From Agrobacterium tumefaciens_K (GTDB taxonomy: Bacteria; Pseudomonadota; Alphaproteobacteria; Rhizobiales; Rhizobiaceae), in the NCBI RefSeq assembly GCF_031801495.1, contig NZ_JAOEGC010000007.1:124001-188000 (forward strand): a stretch of 64,000 bases of DNA, in the 5' to 3' direction. This document shows positions 7,869-16,060 of the stretch, piece by piece (position 1 is the stretch's first letter; each line of letters starts with the position of its first letter). Under the pieces are notes generated by a model. The model saw only the letters and a list, made by a program, of their open reading frames with translations, did no database searches and had not been told where the DNA came from. The translations under genes were made by a program, and so were the position numbers.

Positions 7869-9047
7869 ATGACCTCTGAGCTCAAACAGATCAGGGGGAT
7901 TGCGGTGCTCATCGCATTCATCATCGTGTCGTTCCAGCCCGCGATGGCGCAGGAAGGATCAATCCTGACAGCCCTCCAAAACGAGATCACCACTGCCGCC
8001 AAGGGGTGGGAGACCACCGTCATGGATGCGGCGAGATCCCTGTTCTGGATCCTCGCAGGGATCGAAATCGGTATTGCTGCCGTCTGGCTGGCGCTCCAGG
8101 CCGCGTCACTCGACAGCTGGTTTGCTGAACTTGTCCGGCGCATCATGTTCGTTGGCTTCTTCGCATTCGTTCTCGCGCAGGGTCCGACATTCGCGAAGGC
8201 GGTCGTCGACAGCTTGTTCCAGATCGGTGCTGGTGGAGGCACAGCGTCACCAGCGGATGTGTTCAACGCAGGTTTGGCTGTTGCGACAAAGATGTCGGAG
8301 AAAGTGCAATTCGGGCTGTTCGAGGACAACGCGCTCGCAATTTCGGCGGCGTTTGCGATGGTCGTGACGGTGATCGCGTTCTCACTCGTCGCCGCGATTT
8401 TCGTATCTGTGATGGTCGAGATGTATCTCGGTCTGCTCGCGGGAATGATCATGCTCGGATTGGGAGGCTCGTCCTTCACCAAGGACTTCGCAATCCGCTA
8501 CCTGATCTATGCGTTCTCGGTCGGCATGAAGCTCATGGCACTGGTCATGATTTCCCGGATCGGTTCCGAGGTCTTGATCGGCCTAGCCAACCGGCCCGAC
8601 GTCGGGGACCAATTCCAGACCGCATTGGCGATCGCCGGGGTCGCGGTCGTGATCTTCATTATCGCCATGTACGTGCCAAATATCATCCAAGGCGTCGTTC
8701 AGGGGGCTTCGGTTACAGGAGGAATGGAAACCATCCGTCACGGTGGGCAGGCCGCGTCATTTGCACTTGGAGCAGCTTCTCTAACCGCGGGCGCCGTCAG
8801 AGCCGGAGCATTGGCAGCCCAATCTGCCCGGGCCGCCGGATCCTCGGTCGCGGGGGCTGCGCTGCGAGGCATGGGCGCCGGGGTCGGATCAGCCGGAAAA
8901 GCAGCCGGCTCGGCTGCCAAGGAGAAGGCCATCGGTTCACCCGGAGCCTATGCCGGCTCAATTATGGGCCTCGCCAACGCCAAGCTCGATCAGAGCCCCA
9001 CTGGACAAAGCGGACCGAAAACGCCGCCAGAACGAAACGGCAAGTAA
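7869..9047 (+). CDS. trbL: TrbL, polytopic inner-membrane conjugation protein (VirB6-like)
   Basis: Multi-spanning inner-membrane channel subunit, 392 aa. It has an N-terminal signal-like segment (GIAVLIAFIIVSFQPAMAQEG), several hydrophobic helices between residues 50 and 280, and an Ala/Gly/Ser-rich tail from about residue 290, as in TrbL proteins. I chose the ATG at 7869; an in-frame TTG at 7854 would overlap trbJ. It sits directly after trbJ with no room for trbK. Confidence 0.93.
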   Translation: MTSELKQIRGIAVLIAFIIVSFQPAMAQEGSILTALQNEITTAAKGWETTVMDAARSLFWILAGIEIGIAAVWLALQAASLDSWFAELVRRIMFVGFFAFVLAQGPTFAKAVVDSLFQIGAGGGTASPADVFNAGLAVATKMSEKVQFGLFEDNALAISAAFAMVVTVIAFSLVAAIFVSVMVEMYLGLLAGMIMLGLGGSSFTKDFAIRYLIYAFSVGMKLMALVMISRIGSEVLIGLANRPDVGDQFQTALAIAGVAVVIFIIAMYVPNIIQGVVQGASVTGGMETIRHGGQAASFALGAASLTAGAVRAGALAAQSARAAGSSVAGAALRGMGAGVGSAGKAAGSAAKEKAIGSPGAYAGSIMGLANAKLDQSPTGQSGPKTPPERNGK

Positions 9048-9068
9048 TCAACAGGAAGGCAAAAAGCG

Positions 9069-9731
9069 ATGGTAGCAAACCGGCCGCCCGACAGCCCTTA
9101 CCTTGCCGCGCGGCAAGAATGGACGGAACGATATGGATCCTATGTCCAGGCCGCGCGCGCATGGCGGATCGTCGGCATTCTTGGATTGTCGATGGCCGTG
9201 ATCGGCTTCACCTATGCCATGTATCTCAGCACGCAGGTCAAGCTGGTGCCCTACATCGTCGAGGTCGACAAGCTCGGGACCTCGATGACGGCAGGCTTCC
9301 CCCAGCAGATCGAGTATGCCGATGCCCGCGTGGTTCGTGCGACACTCGGGAACTTCATCACGAGCCTGAAATCGATCACACCGGATGCGGTGGTGCAAAA
9401 GCAATATATCGACCGAACTTACGCACTTCTCCGGACGTCCGACCCCTCGACTCAGAAAATCAATGCCTGGTTCCGTGGCAACTCGCCGTTCGAGAAGGCC
9501 AAGACGTCGACCGTCGCCATCGAGGTCAACAACATCGTTGCACTCTCCAATCAGACCTACCAGATCGACTGGACCGAATACGAACGCGACCGCAAGGGCA
9601 AAGAAACCGGCACGCGCCGGTTTCGCGGCATCGCGACCGTCGCGCTGACCGCACCACAGGACGAGGCGATCATCCGCCTCAACCCGATTGGTCTTTATGT
9701 CCAGGACTTCGACTGGACCGCACAGCTTTAG
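9069..9731 (+). CDS. trbF: TrbF, conjugal transfer protein (VirB8-like)
   Basis: Bitopic inner-membrane scaffold, 220 aa. A cytoplasmic N-terminus of about 35 residues is followed by one transmembrane segment (WRIVGILGLSMAVIGFTYAMYL) and a periplasmic VirB8 domain (LVPYIVEVDKLG; NPIGLYVQDFDWTAQL at the end). The start ATG is preceded by ACAGGAAGGC. Order trbL-trbF-trbG is as in Ti plasmids. Confidence 0.95.
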   Translation: MVANRPPDSPYLAARQEWTERYGSYVQAARAWRIVGILGLSMAVIGFTYAMYLSTQVKLVPYIVEVDKLGTSMTAGFPQQIEYADARVVRATLGNFITSLKSITPDAVVQKQYIDRTYALLRTSDPSTQKINAWFRGNSPFEKAKTSTVAIEVNNIVALSNQTYQIDWTEYERDRKGKETGTRRFRGIATVALTAPQDEAIIRLNPIGLYVQDFDWTAQL

Positions 9732-9746
9732 GGCAGGGGAATTCAT

Positions 9747-10559
9747 ATGCATAGAACAGGATTGATCGCGGCCGTCGGCTGCATGGCCGGGCTCGTCCTT
9801 GCGGACTGCGCAGTTGCGCAGAGCATGACATCGAATGAGGTGAAGGGAACCAGCATCTCGCGGAAATGGCGCGGGACGCCTGGTCTGGTGACGACCGGTC
9901 CAGAGGGAAAGGTGATCTTTCTGTTCGGCGAGACCCAGCCCTCGGTTGTCTGCTCACCGCTTCAGGTTTGCGACATCGAGCTGCAGGGCGGCGAAATCGT
10001 CCGTGATGTGCTTGTCGGTGACACGGTCCGCTGGAAGGTCGAGCCCGCGACATCGGGGGCGACCGGAGGCCAGACTATCCACCTGATCGTGAAGCCGTCC
10101 GAGGCAGGCCTCGTCACGTCTATGGTCATCACGACCTCGAGGCGAACCTATCATATCCAGCTCAAATCCCATCCCAGTCAGTACATGGCCCGGATCGGCT
10201 TCGAATACCCGGAGGATGTGTCGACCAAACTGGCCGATATCAATGCCCGGCTTGAGACCGGAGGCCTTCCCGGAACTGCTCCGGACAAGCTGAACTTCTC
10301 CTATTCGGTCAGTGGCGGCGCCTCATGGCGGCCGAAGCGCGTCTATTCCGACGGTGCCAAGACCTACATCCAGTTTCCCCGGTCCATCTCCGGCCAGGAC
10401 GCTCCGGTGCTGTTCGTCGTCAGCGGTGGCCAGAACCGCATCGTCAATTATCGGATGAAGAACGACATGATGATCGTCGATTATGCGGTCGACAAGGCCG
10501 TGCTCGTTTCCGGGGTCGGCTGGCGCCAGCAGAAGATCACGATCCGGCGGGGAGGCTGA
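9747..10559 (+). CDS. trbG: TrbG, conjugal transfer protein (VirB9-like)
   Basis: Periplasmic/outer-membrane core subunit, 270 aa. The N-terminus has a secretion signal (TGLIAAVGCMAGLVLADCAVAQS). The VirB9/TrbG domain follows, with a CSPLQVCDIELQGGE segment, a YHIQLKS strand and a C-terminal domain (WRPKRVYSDGAKTYIQFP). It probably forms the core complex with TrbH and TrbI. A Shine-Dalgarno GGGCAGGGGA precedes the ATG. Confidence 0.95.
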   Translation: MHRTGLIAAVGCMAGLVLADCAVAQSMTSNEVKGTSISRKWRGTPGLVTTGPEGKVIFLFGETQPSVVCSPLQVCDIELQGGEIVRDVLVGDTVRWKVEPATSGATGGQTIHLIVKPSEAGLVTSMVITTSRRTYHIQLKSHPSQYMARIGFEYPEDVSTKLADINARLETGGLPGTAPDKLNFSYSVSGGASWRPKRVYSDGAKTYIQFPRSISGQDAPVLFVVSGGQNRIVNYRMKNDMMIVDYAVDKAVLVSGVGWRQQKITIRRGG

Positions 10560-10562
10560 CCA

Positions 10563-11000
10563 ATGAGGAAGACCCTCGCCGCCGTCATCATCACTGCCAT
10601 GCTTTCGGGTTGCCAGACAGGAGATGAGACGCTGACCACCAGTTCCACACCGATTGCCGTCACTGGCGCCACCGCAAGCGCAATTGCCAGCGACATGGCA
10701 AGCCGGCTTGCGGAACAGGTTGGCCCGGCCGGCACCACGATCCTCAAGATGGATAAGGACACCTCAGAATACGCCGCCGCTCTCGAGGCCGCGCTGAAGG
10801 GATGGGGCTACACGGTCATCGCCGATGGAAAAGTCGGCAAGGATCAGAAGCCGGTCGAGGTTGCTTGGTCGATCGATAGCTTTGATGGGCAGGTTCTGGC
10901 ACGGATTGGCACGTCGGCCATCGCGCTCGGCCGGGCCTACACCGCGACGTCAGCGGGCGCGACGCCCGCCAGTCCGCTTTCGATCATGCAGCGTAACTGA
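10563..11000 (+). CDS. trbH: TrbH, conjugal transfer lipoprotein (VirB7-like role)
   Basis: Small outer-membrane lipoprotein, 145 aa. The lipobox is visible (AVIITAMLSGCQTG, lipidated Cys near residue 18). The rest is an Ala-rich mature domain with VAWSIDSFDGQVLARIGTS. It starts 3 nt after the trbG stop. Position between trbG and trbI identifies it as trbH. Confidence 0.9.
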   Translation: MRKTLAAVIITAMLSGCQTGDETLTTSSTPIAVTGATASAIASDMASRLAEQVGPAGTTILKMDKDTSEYAAALEAALKGWGYTVIADGKVGKDQKPVEVAWSIDSFDGQVLARIGTSAIALGRAYTATSAGATPASPLSIMQRN

Positions 11001-11014
11001 GGGAAGGGTAGAAC

Positions 11015-12316
11015 ATGGTTCAATCACTTCAGCTCGGCACAGTGGGCAATGCAGACGATCAACAGAGTATGCGACGCCTCAATCGCCTGCCGATCATCGT
11101 CGCGATCGTCATCATCGTTCTGTTCTTCGGAGTCGTGATCGTCGGCCTGTCATGGCGCGGTCTTTCCTTCAACCGTGGAAACGAACTCGACACCACCTCC
11201 GCGTCACCGGCGACCACATTCGGCGATCAGCTGAAACGGGGCGTTTCGGACGGGATCATAGGCGAGCCGGAACAACGCGAAGTGTTCCAGCCGACGCCCG
11301 TCGTTGTTGAGCGCGAGCCAGTGAGAGAACCGGTTGTGGAGCGGCAGAATGAGGTGCAGACGGAACGGCGATCGCAACTCGAGCCGGAGGCCGAGTGGAA
11401 GGCGCGGCTGAAGCGGGAACAGGACGAGCAGATCCTTCGCGAGGCGCAGCGTCAGAGAATGGCGAGTCTACAGGCGCGGGCGACGGCGCTCGATTCCCCG
11501 CTCAAGGTGGACGTCTCTGAGGTGCAGAAGAACGCTTCCGCGAAAGGGACTGACGCCCATCAACCGCTGAATGCCACGACGAACAATGCATCCGATCTGT
11601 ACAGTGCTGCGATGAAGTCCGGACTGCTCGGTCAGAACGTCGATCAGAACGGTCAGACCTCGAAGGAAAACTTTTTCAATCAGGACATCAAGGATCTTGG
11701 TTATCTGCCGAACCAGGTCGTCCCGCAGCTCTCGCCTTACGAGTTGAAGCGAGGATCAGTCATCCCTGCCACGATGATCACCGGCTTGAACTCGGATCTT
11801 CCAGGCAGGATTTCCGCACAGGTTAGCCAGAATGTCTATGACAGCGCCACCGGGTATCGGTTGCTTATCCCTCAGGGAGCGAAGCTGTTTGGTCGTTACG
11901 ATTCCAAGGTGTCGTTCGGGCAGGAGCGCGTGCTAGTCGTCTGGACAGACCTGATCTTCCCTAACGGTTCGACACTTCAGATCGGCGGCATGTCCGGGAC
12001 GGATGCCGAGGGGTATGGCGGCTTCAAGGACAGGGTTGATCGCCACCTTTGGCGCATGTTCGGCTCTGCCGCACTCGTTGCCATCATCGGCACGGGGATC
12101 GACATGTCGCTGCCTCAGAGCTCCACACTCGCCACCCAGGACACGGCTTCAGATGCTGCACGGCGGAACTTCGGGGAGAGCTTCGGTCGTGTAGCCGAAC
12201 AAACAATCTCGAAGAACCTGAATGTCCAACCGACCATCAGGATCCGGCCAGGCTACAGGTTCAACGTGTTGGTCGATCAGGACGTCATCTTCCCGTCGGA
12301 ATACATCCAAAAGTAG
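11015..12316 (+). CDS. trbI: TrbI, conjugal transfer protein (VirB10-like)
   Basis: Envelope-spanning core protein, 433 aa, and last gene of the trb operon. A single N-terminal transmembrane helix (LPIIVAIVIIVLFFGVVIVGL) is followed by a charged linker rich in Glu, Arg and Gln (about residues 75-170). The VirB10/TrbI C-terminal domain holds LKRGSVIPATMITGLNSDLPG, LIPQGAKLFGRYDS and PGYRFNVLVDQDVIFP. No convincing intrinsic terminator follows; the next 194 bp lead to traR. Confidence 0.96.
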   Translation: MVQSLQLGTVGNADDQQSMRRLNRLPIIVAIVIIVLFFGVVIVGLSWRGLSFNRGNELDTTSASPATTFGDQLKRGVSDGIIGEPEQREVFQPTPVVVEREPVREPVVERQNEVQTERRSQLEPEAEWKARLKREQDEQILREAQRQRMASLQARATALDSPLKVDVSEVQKNASAKGTDAHQPLNATTNNASDLYSAAMKSGLLGQNVDQNGQTSKENFFNQDIKDLGYLPNQVVPQLSPYELKRGSVIPATMITGLNSDLPGRISAQVSQNVYDSATGYRLLIPQGAKLFGRYDSKVSFGQERVLVVWTDLIFPNGSTLQIGGMSGTDAEGYGGFKDRVDRHLWRMFGSAALVAIIGTGIDMSLPQSSTLATQDTASDAARRNFGESFGRVAEQTISKNLNVQPTIRIRPGYRFNVLVDQDVIFPSEYIQK

Positions 12317-12510
12317 CAACTTTGTATGTTATTCTGGCATTTTATGCTTTGCAGCAACCTAGACGATGTGTAGCATCACAATTGGCCAATGCTAGCAACG
12401 TTCATCATCCGATGTCCAAACCCGCTCCGTCCAGGATCAGATAGGTCGCGTTCAAGTATCAGTCCCATAAAATATTTCGATGGCGCGGGTAAAAAGATAG
12501 GAGTTACCTC

Positions 12511-13215
12511 TTGGACGAAAACCTTCGCTCATTGATTGACGTGCTGGACACAGCACCTGACGAACATACGGTCAAAAACGCAGTGAAAGCATTTGCGAGG
12601 TCGAGCGGGTACGAACGCTTCGCATATCTGCAGACGGAAGGGTTGGAAATCAAAACATTCAATTCCTATCCGGCAGCCTGGCAGGACACATATCTTGCGG
12701 GTGATTATTCCAGACTAGATCCTGTCGTCACCGAAGCGAAACGCAGGCGAGAATTGTTCACATGGACGGCCGATGATTGGCCCACCAGCGGCTCATCGAA
12801 GCTTAGGCGGTTCAGAGATGAAGCTATCGATCATGATATTCGCTGTGGAGTGACTATTCCCATTGAAGGAAGTTTCGGTTCGATGATGATGTTGACTTTG
12901 GCATCATCGCGAAAAAACGTTGTTATCTCGTCTTCGCTCGACCCAGAGCGAGCTGTTCGGGCAGTGCTCGCAGTTCACTACAGCCTGAAGATCGTTGCCC
13001 GAAAAACCATAGTAGCGCCGAAGCGCATGCTTTCCCCAAGAGAGCACATTTGCCTCGTTTGGGCTGCGAAAGGAAAAAATACCCCAGAGACCTCAATGCT
13101 GACAGGTATCAACGCCCGGACTGTTCAGCATTATCTCGACAGCGCACGAGAGAAGCTCAATGCGAGAACCGTATCCCAATTGATTGGCAACGCCAAAGAT
13201 CGTGGTCTACTTTGA
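12511..13215 (+). CDS. traR: TraR, LuxR-type quorum-sensing activator of conjugation
   Basis: Acyl-homoserine-lactone-dependent transcription activator, 234 aa, the same length as Ti TraR. The ligand-pocket residues fall at the positions known from TraR: W57, Y61, D70 and W85. The C-terminal GerE-type helix-turn-helix is LSPREHICLVWAAKGKNTPETSMLTGINARTVQHYLDSAREKL. I chose the TTG at 12511, which is preceded by ATAGGAG and keeps the TraR numbering. It lies right after the trb operon and is convergent with a TraM-like gene, an arrangement seen in rhizobial plasmids. It may act at the lux-box-like sites listed here. Confidence 0.93.
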   Translation: MDENLRSLIDVLDTAPDEHTVKNAVKAFARSSGYERFAYLQTEGLEIKTFNSYPAAWQDTYLAGDYSRLDPVVTEAKRRRELFTWTADDWPTSGSSKLRRFRDEAIDHDIRCGVTIPIEGSFGSMMMLTLASSRKNVVISSSLDPERAVRAVLAVHYSLKIVARKTIVAPKRMLSPREHICLVWAAKGKNTPETSMLTGINARTVQHYLDSAREKLNARTVSQLIGNAKDRGLL

Positions 13216-13500
13216 GGTCCTGTCGTCGATCACCGCAGGTACGAAGCCCAGTCTGTCGATCAAATCTGAAAGCTTTTTTTGCTGAGCCTCGGATATTTTC
13301 TGACGGGCGAGATACTCGTCCTGTAGTGACTGCGCGATGAAAGAGGGAACTGATGGATCCTCGCTTGCGCGGATCCATTCATCATAGACATCCTGGTCGG
13401 CGGCGAGCAATGCCCTATGCTCCTTTATTGCCGACACCGCCATCTCCTCGAGTCGAGATATCTCGATCGTTTCATCGCTCACCAAGCCTTTTTCACACAA
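13207..13500 (-). CDS. traM: TraM-like antiactivator of TraR
   Basis: Small helical protein (97 aa) convergent with traR and overlapping its 3' end by 9 nt. In Ti plasmids TraM binds TraR and blocks activation until the signal accumulates. Similarity to Ti TraM is visible in TIEISRLEEMAVSAIKEHRALL and most clearly in the C-terminal LSDLIDRLGFVPAV (compare LNTLISILGFIPKV in Ti TraM). A TTG start at 13500 is supported by AGGAGGG about 10 nt upstream. The middle is diverged, so the call rests on the C-terminal motif, size and position. Confidence 0.8.
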   Translation of the reverse strand: MCEKGLVSDETIEISRLEEMAVSAIKEHRALLAADQDVYDEWIRASEDPSVPSFIAQSLQDEYLARQKISEAQQKKLSDLIDRLGFVPAVIDDRTSK

Positions 13501-13665
13501 AGCGGCACCACCCTCCTAGTCTCCCGTGCTCGTATATCAGAATGGAGACATATGACAAATCAGCCAGTTCGTCTGGCTCTTTGGCCACGCCCTGTCGTGG
13601 AAACTCGCGCATCCGAATGTGGTTCCGGCCAGCAGCAGAGCACTAATAACACCTCGAGTGACGAA

Positions 13666-13695
13666 TAGGAACTATAGTTCCTAGAACGATCGTTC
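13666..13695. promoter_or_regulatory. Twin palindromic operators of the small XRE regulator
   Basis: Two perfect palindromes lie side by side: TAGGAACTATAGTTCCTA (13666-13683) and GAACGATCGTTC (13684-13695). Both contain GAAC-N4-GTTC, with centres 15 bp apart. They end 21 bp before the XRE start at 13717, as expected for autoregulatory operators. Confidence 0.7.
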
Positions 13696-13716
13696 CGATT
13701 GAGGTTCCGCTGGAGC

Positions 13717-13932
13717 ATGGATCTCAAGGAGACCATGGCGATCAATCTGCGTAGGATCCGCCATGAGCGGCACATGACGCAGGAAGAACTCGCGGACTTG
13801 GCGGGGGTGAGTGCACGCTACATCGGAGCGATCGAAAGGGCTGACAAATCTGCGACGGTGACAGTTCTGGGAAAGATTTCAGCTGCGCTTGATATCGATC
13901 CAAGTGAACTTTTGCGCAATCGGGAAAAATGA
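13717..13932 (+). CDS. Small XRE-family (Cro/CI-type) transcriptional regulator
   Basis: DNA-binding protein of 71 aa that is essentially a single HTH_3 domain: INLRRIRHERHMTQEELADLAGVSARYIGAIERADKSATVTVLGKI, followed by a short tail. The ATG at 13717 follows CTGGAGC; an upstream ATG at 13699 lies close to the operators and has no good Shine-Dalgarno. Twin GAAC-N4-GTTC palindromes just upstream suggest it represses itself. Proteins of this size are common as controllers of plasmid or restriction-modification genes. No obvious partner gene follows. Confidence 0.85.
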   Translation: MDLKETMAINLRRIRHERHMTQEELADLAGVSARYIGAIERADKSATVTVLGKISAALDIDPSELLRNREK

Positions 13933-14339
13933 AATCCGAATGATGGGTTTTGGGTTGAAGCTACCAGAACGGCCAATCTGACGCACGGTTGAATTGGTGT
14001 GATCAACCCCGCTTACGTTCCAGATTGAGAGGTCATAAGGTGCTGATGAAAGGTCTGAATATCTCAACGATCGCGTGATATGCGCTCTCAAGCGCTTCGC
14101 AATTGCCTTCCACCTTGAAACGCCGCTTTGTCTACTCATGTCACTCTGGCGGCCACCGGCTCCCAAGCCACTCCCGGTCGCGGGACTTTGACAGCACAGG
14201 TATGAGGCGTCTCTGCGGGGCAAGGACCTCAATGCTCCATCTATCCCGAGGCGTTGAAACAGTTGAGCGTCATCGGACTTTGCAGCGGACAGGACGGTGT
14301 CACTCGATCAGTTCCCATCGCAATTCACCAATCGCCCCC
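13933..14339. other. Intergenic stretch, no gene recognised
   Basis: About 400 bp between the XRE gene and the toxin-antitoxin promoter. Short open frames exist on both strands but none has a convincing start, Shine-Dalgarno or known family. No dyad of note was seen. Confidence 0.6.
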
Positions 14340-14368
14340 TTAACAAAGCGAATTGATGGCACTATATA
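14340..14368 (+). promoter_or_regulatory. Sigma-70-type promoter of the DUF433/DUF5615 pair
   Basis: TTAACA (14340-14345), 17-nt spacer, TATATA (14363-14368), then AAGGAG at 14378 before the ATG at 14390. This is one of the best matches to a vegetative promoter in the window. Confidence 0.65.
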
Positions 14369-14389
14369 TTCTCTCCAAGGAGAATGATT

Positions 14390-15013
14390 ATGGTTCAAAT
14401 GTCGCGTGCCTATACGCCTGCAGAAGCAGCCGCTGTCAGCGAAATTGCCGTGAAGTCGGTGCACAATGCAATCGACAAACGGATCATCGCCCGTCGGTTG
14501 TCCGAAGAGGATGGACGAGCACTGTCCGACGACGACCTGCTGCGTCTCAAGCTGTGGTATGGGGTCGGCTCGATCCTGTCGGCCGAACGCCGTCAGCGGC
14601 TCTTCGACACTATCGACCAGAATCCTGATGCCGATACTGTGCGAGCGGACGATTATCTGATCGTCGATGTTGCTCGTGCGCGCGAGCAGCTTGCTGCGCG
14701 TGCGGAGGCGCTTCGGGAAGCGGAGCGGGTTATAGAATCCGTGAAGGGTGTCATCGGCGGCGAGCCGGTCTTCAGCAAGACCCGCGTTCCAGTCAGAGCG
14801 ATTGCCGCCATGAAGGCCCAGGGCGCGACCACCGAGGAGATTGTCGAGGGGTATCCTTCGCTCACCCTGCGTATGGTAGAGCTCGCAGAAATCTGGACTG
14901 CCGCTCACCCCGCACGGGGTCGGCCTCGCAAGCTTTCCGAGCTTGGCGCAGCCGTGAAATCGTCAAAGCGGCTATCACTGCGGAAGGCCGCGAACAAATC
15001 GTCTGGCAGCTGA
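14390..15013 (+). CDS. DUF433-domain antitoxin
   Basis: Putative antitoxin of a two-gene module, 207 aa. The N-terminal part (YTPAEAAAVSEIAVKSVHNAIDKRI) looks like a helix-turn-helix. The C-terminal DUF433 part is GGEPVFSKTRVPVRAIAAMKAQGATTEEIVEGYPSLTLRMVELA, the usual signature of DUF433 antitoxins (VapB45-like). The tail is basic. ATG 14390 has AAGGAG 7 nt upstream. The gene ends 4 nt before the DUF5615 partner, so the two are co-transcribed; the antitoxin probably binds its own promoter. Confidence 0.88.
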   Translation: MVQMSRAYTPAEAAAVSEIAVKSVHNAIDKRIIARRLSEEDGRALSDDDLLRLKLWYGVGSILSAERRQRLFDTIDQNPDADTVRADDYLIVDVARAREQLAARAEALREAERVIESVKGVIGGEPVFSKTRVPVRAIAAMKAQGATTEEIVEGYPSLTLRMVELAEIWTAAHPARGRPRKLSELGAAVKSSKRLSLRKAANKSSGS

Positions 15014-15017
15014 TACC

Positions 15018-15395
15018 GTGAAGTTCCTGATCGATGAATGCCTGCACACATCACTTGTGGCCGTTGCCCAGGATAACGGCCACGATGGCTTCCATGTAAA
15101 TTGGCTTGGTTTGAGTGGCGAAAAAGACTGGGATCTGATGCCACGCATCGTCGCGGAGGATTACACCTTCGTCACCAACAACGCGCGTGATTTTCGAAAG
15201 CTCTACGGCAGGCAAGACGTCCATGCCGGTCTGATCATCATTGTGCCTCAAGTCGTTCCAGCGCTACAGCGAGACCTGTTCGAACTCATCTTGCAGGAGA
15301 TCGCCGCCGGCGATGAACTTCTCAACGAAGTCATCGAGATCAGCATCGAGGACGACGAGGCGATTTTAACCCGCTATTCTCTCCCGACGGCCTGA
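15018..15395 (+). CDS. DUF5615 PIN-like toxin
   Basis: PIN-like (Mut7-C/VapC45-type) putative ribonuclease toxin, 125 aa. It has the acidic start MKFLIDECLH (first acidic residues of the active site), AQDNGHDGFHVNWLG, the DYTFVTNNARDFRKL segment with the TNNARDF motif, and GLIIIVP. It pairs with the DUF433 protein just upstream and likely stabilises the plasmid. It is convergent with traH. Confidence 0.88.
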   Translation: MKFLIDECLHTSLVAVAQDNGHDGFHVNWLGLSGEKDWDLMPRIVAEDYTFVTNNARDFRKLYGRQDVHAGLIIIVPQVVPALQRDLFELILQEIAAGDELLNEVIEISIEDDEAILTRYSLPTA

Positions 15396-15402
15396 GATAA
15401 AA

Positions 15403-15422
15403 GCGGCCAGGCTCCAGGCCGC
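15403..15422. terminator. Possible bidirectional hairpin between toxin and traH
   Basis: GCGGCC (15403-15408) pairs with GGCCGC (15417-15422) over an 8-nt loop, flanked by A-rich and AATT sequence, in the 42-bp gap between convergent genes. The stem is short. Confidence 0.4.
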
Positions 15423-15437
15423 AATTCGGTCTGGACA

Positions 15438-16046
15438 CTATTTCTGGCCGCCGATCCTTGTCAGATCTATACGGATTCCGGCATCGTCAGGCTTCAACGG
15501 CTCTTCTTTTTCCTGGGAAGTGGCGCTGGCTTCTCGATGCTCTCCCGCTTCATCGACCGCAACCACTGATTTTTGCACGACCGCGCCTCCCGGATCTGCT
15601 GCCTGAAACACATTCTCACCCTCGAACTGTCCGGTCTGCCACGCATGGACAGCATCGTCGAAGAGCTGGGGAAAGACCTCCTCGCTCGTCGGGTTTCCAT
15701 ACCATTTCGCGACGATGCGAAGGATCTTTGCAAACATCGTCGTGCCCATGCGCAGATTCATGCAGGGGGCGACCAGATCAACCTTCAGTTCCGACGCGTC
15801 CTTCAGGCCAATGCCCGCCGGGATCTGGGTCAGGCCAACCCGCACGACCGAGCCGCCAATGTTCTCGCGAACGATCGCAATTGCTTCCTCTGGTGTATTC
15901 GGCTTGGGAACGAGGATCAGTCGACCGCCCGATTTCACCGTGATCGCAAGCGGATCCTCCGACCCGACTGCCTGCACGAATTGTTCGACGATGGCCGGCT
16001 TCAACGATGGATCAGCACATTCTTTGATCAGCGCGGCATCCAGCAT
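15438..16046 (-). CDS. traH: TraH, conjugal transfer protein
   Basis: Last gene of the traAFBH operon, 202 aa. It matches the Ti/rhizobial TraH family: MLDAALIKECADPSLKPAIVEQFV at the N-terminus, a central LILVPKPNTPEEAIAIVREN, APCMNLRMGTTMFAKILRIV, and a charged, low-complexity tail. The start at 16046 (GGAG just upstream) was chosen over longer frames because the family begins with MLDAAL. The middle region resembles lytic-transglycosylase-associated or VirB1-like neighbours in some annotations, but I see no catalytic motif; its exact role is unknown. Confidence 0.9.
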   Translation of the reverse strand: MLDAALIKECADPSLKPAIVEQFVQAVGSEDPLAITVKSGGRLILVPKPNTPEEAIAIVRENIGGSVVRVGLTQIPAGIGLKDASELKVDLVAPCMNLRMGTTMFAKILRIVAKWYGNPTSEEVFPQLFDDAVHAWQTGQFEGENVFQAADPGGAVVQKSVVAVDEAGEHREASATSQEKEEPLKPDDAGIRIDLTRIGGQK

Positions 16047-16060
16047 GCGAGCTCCAAACG

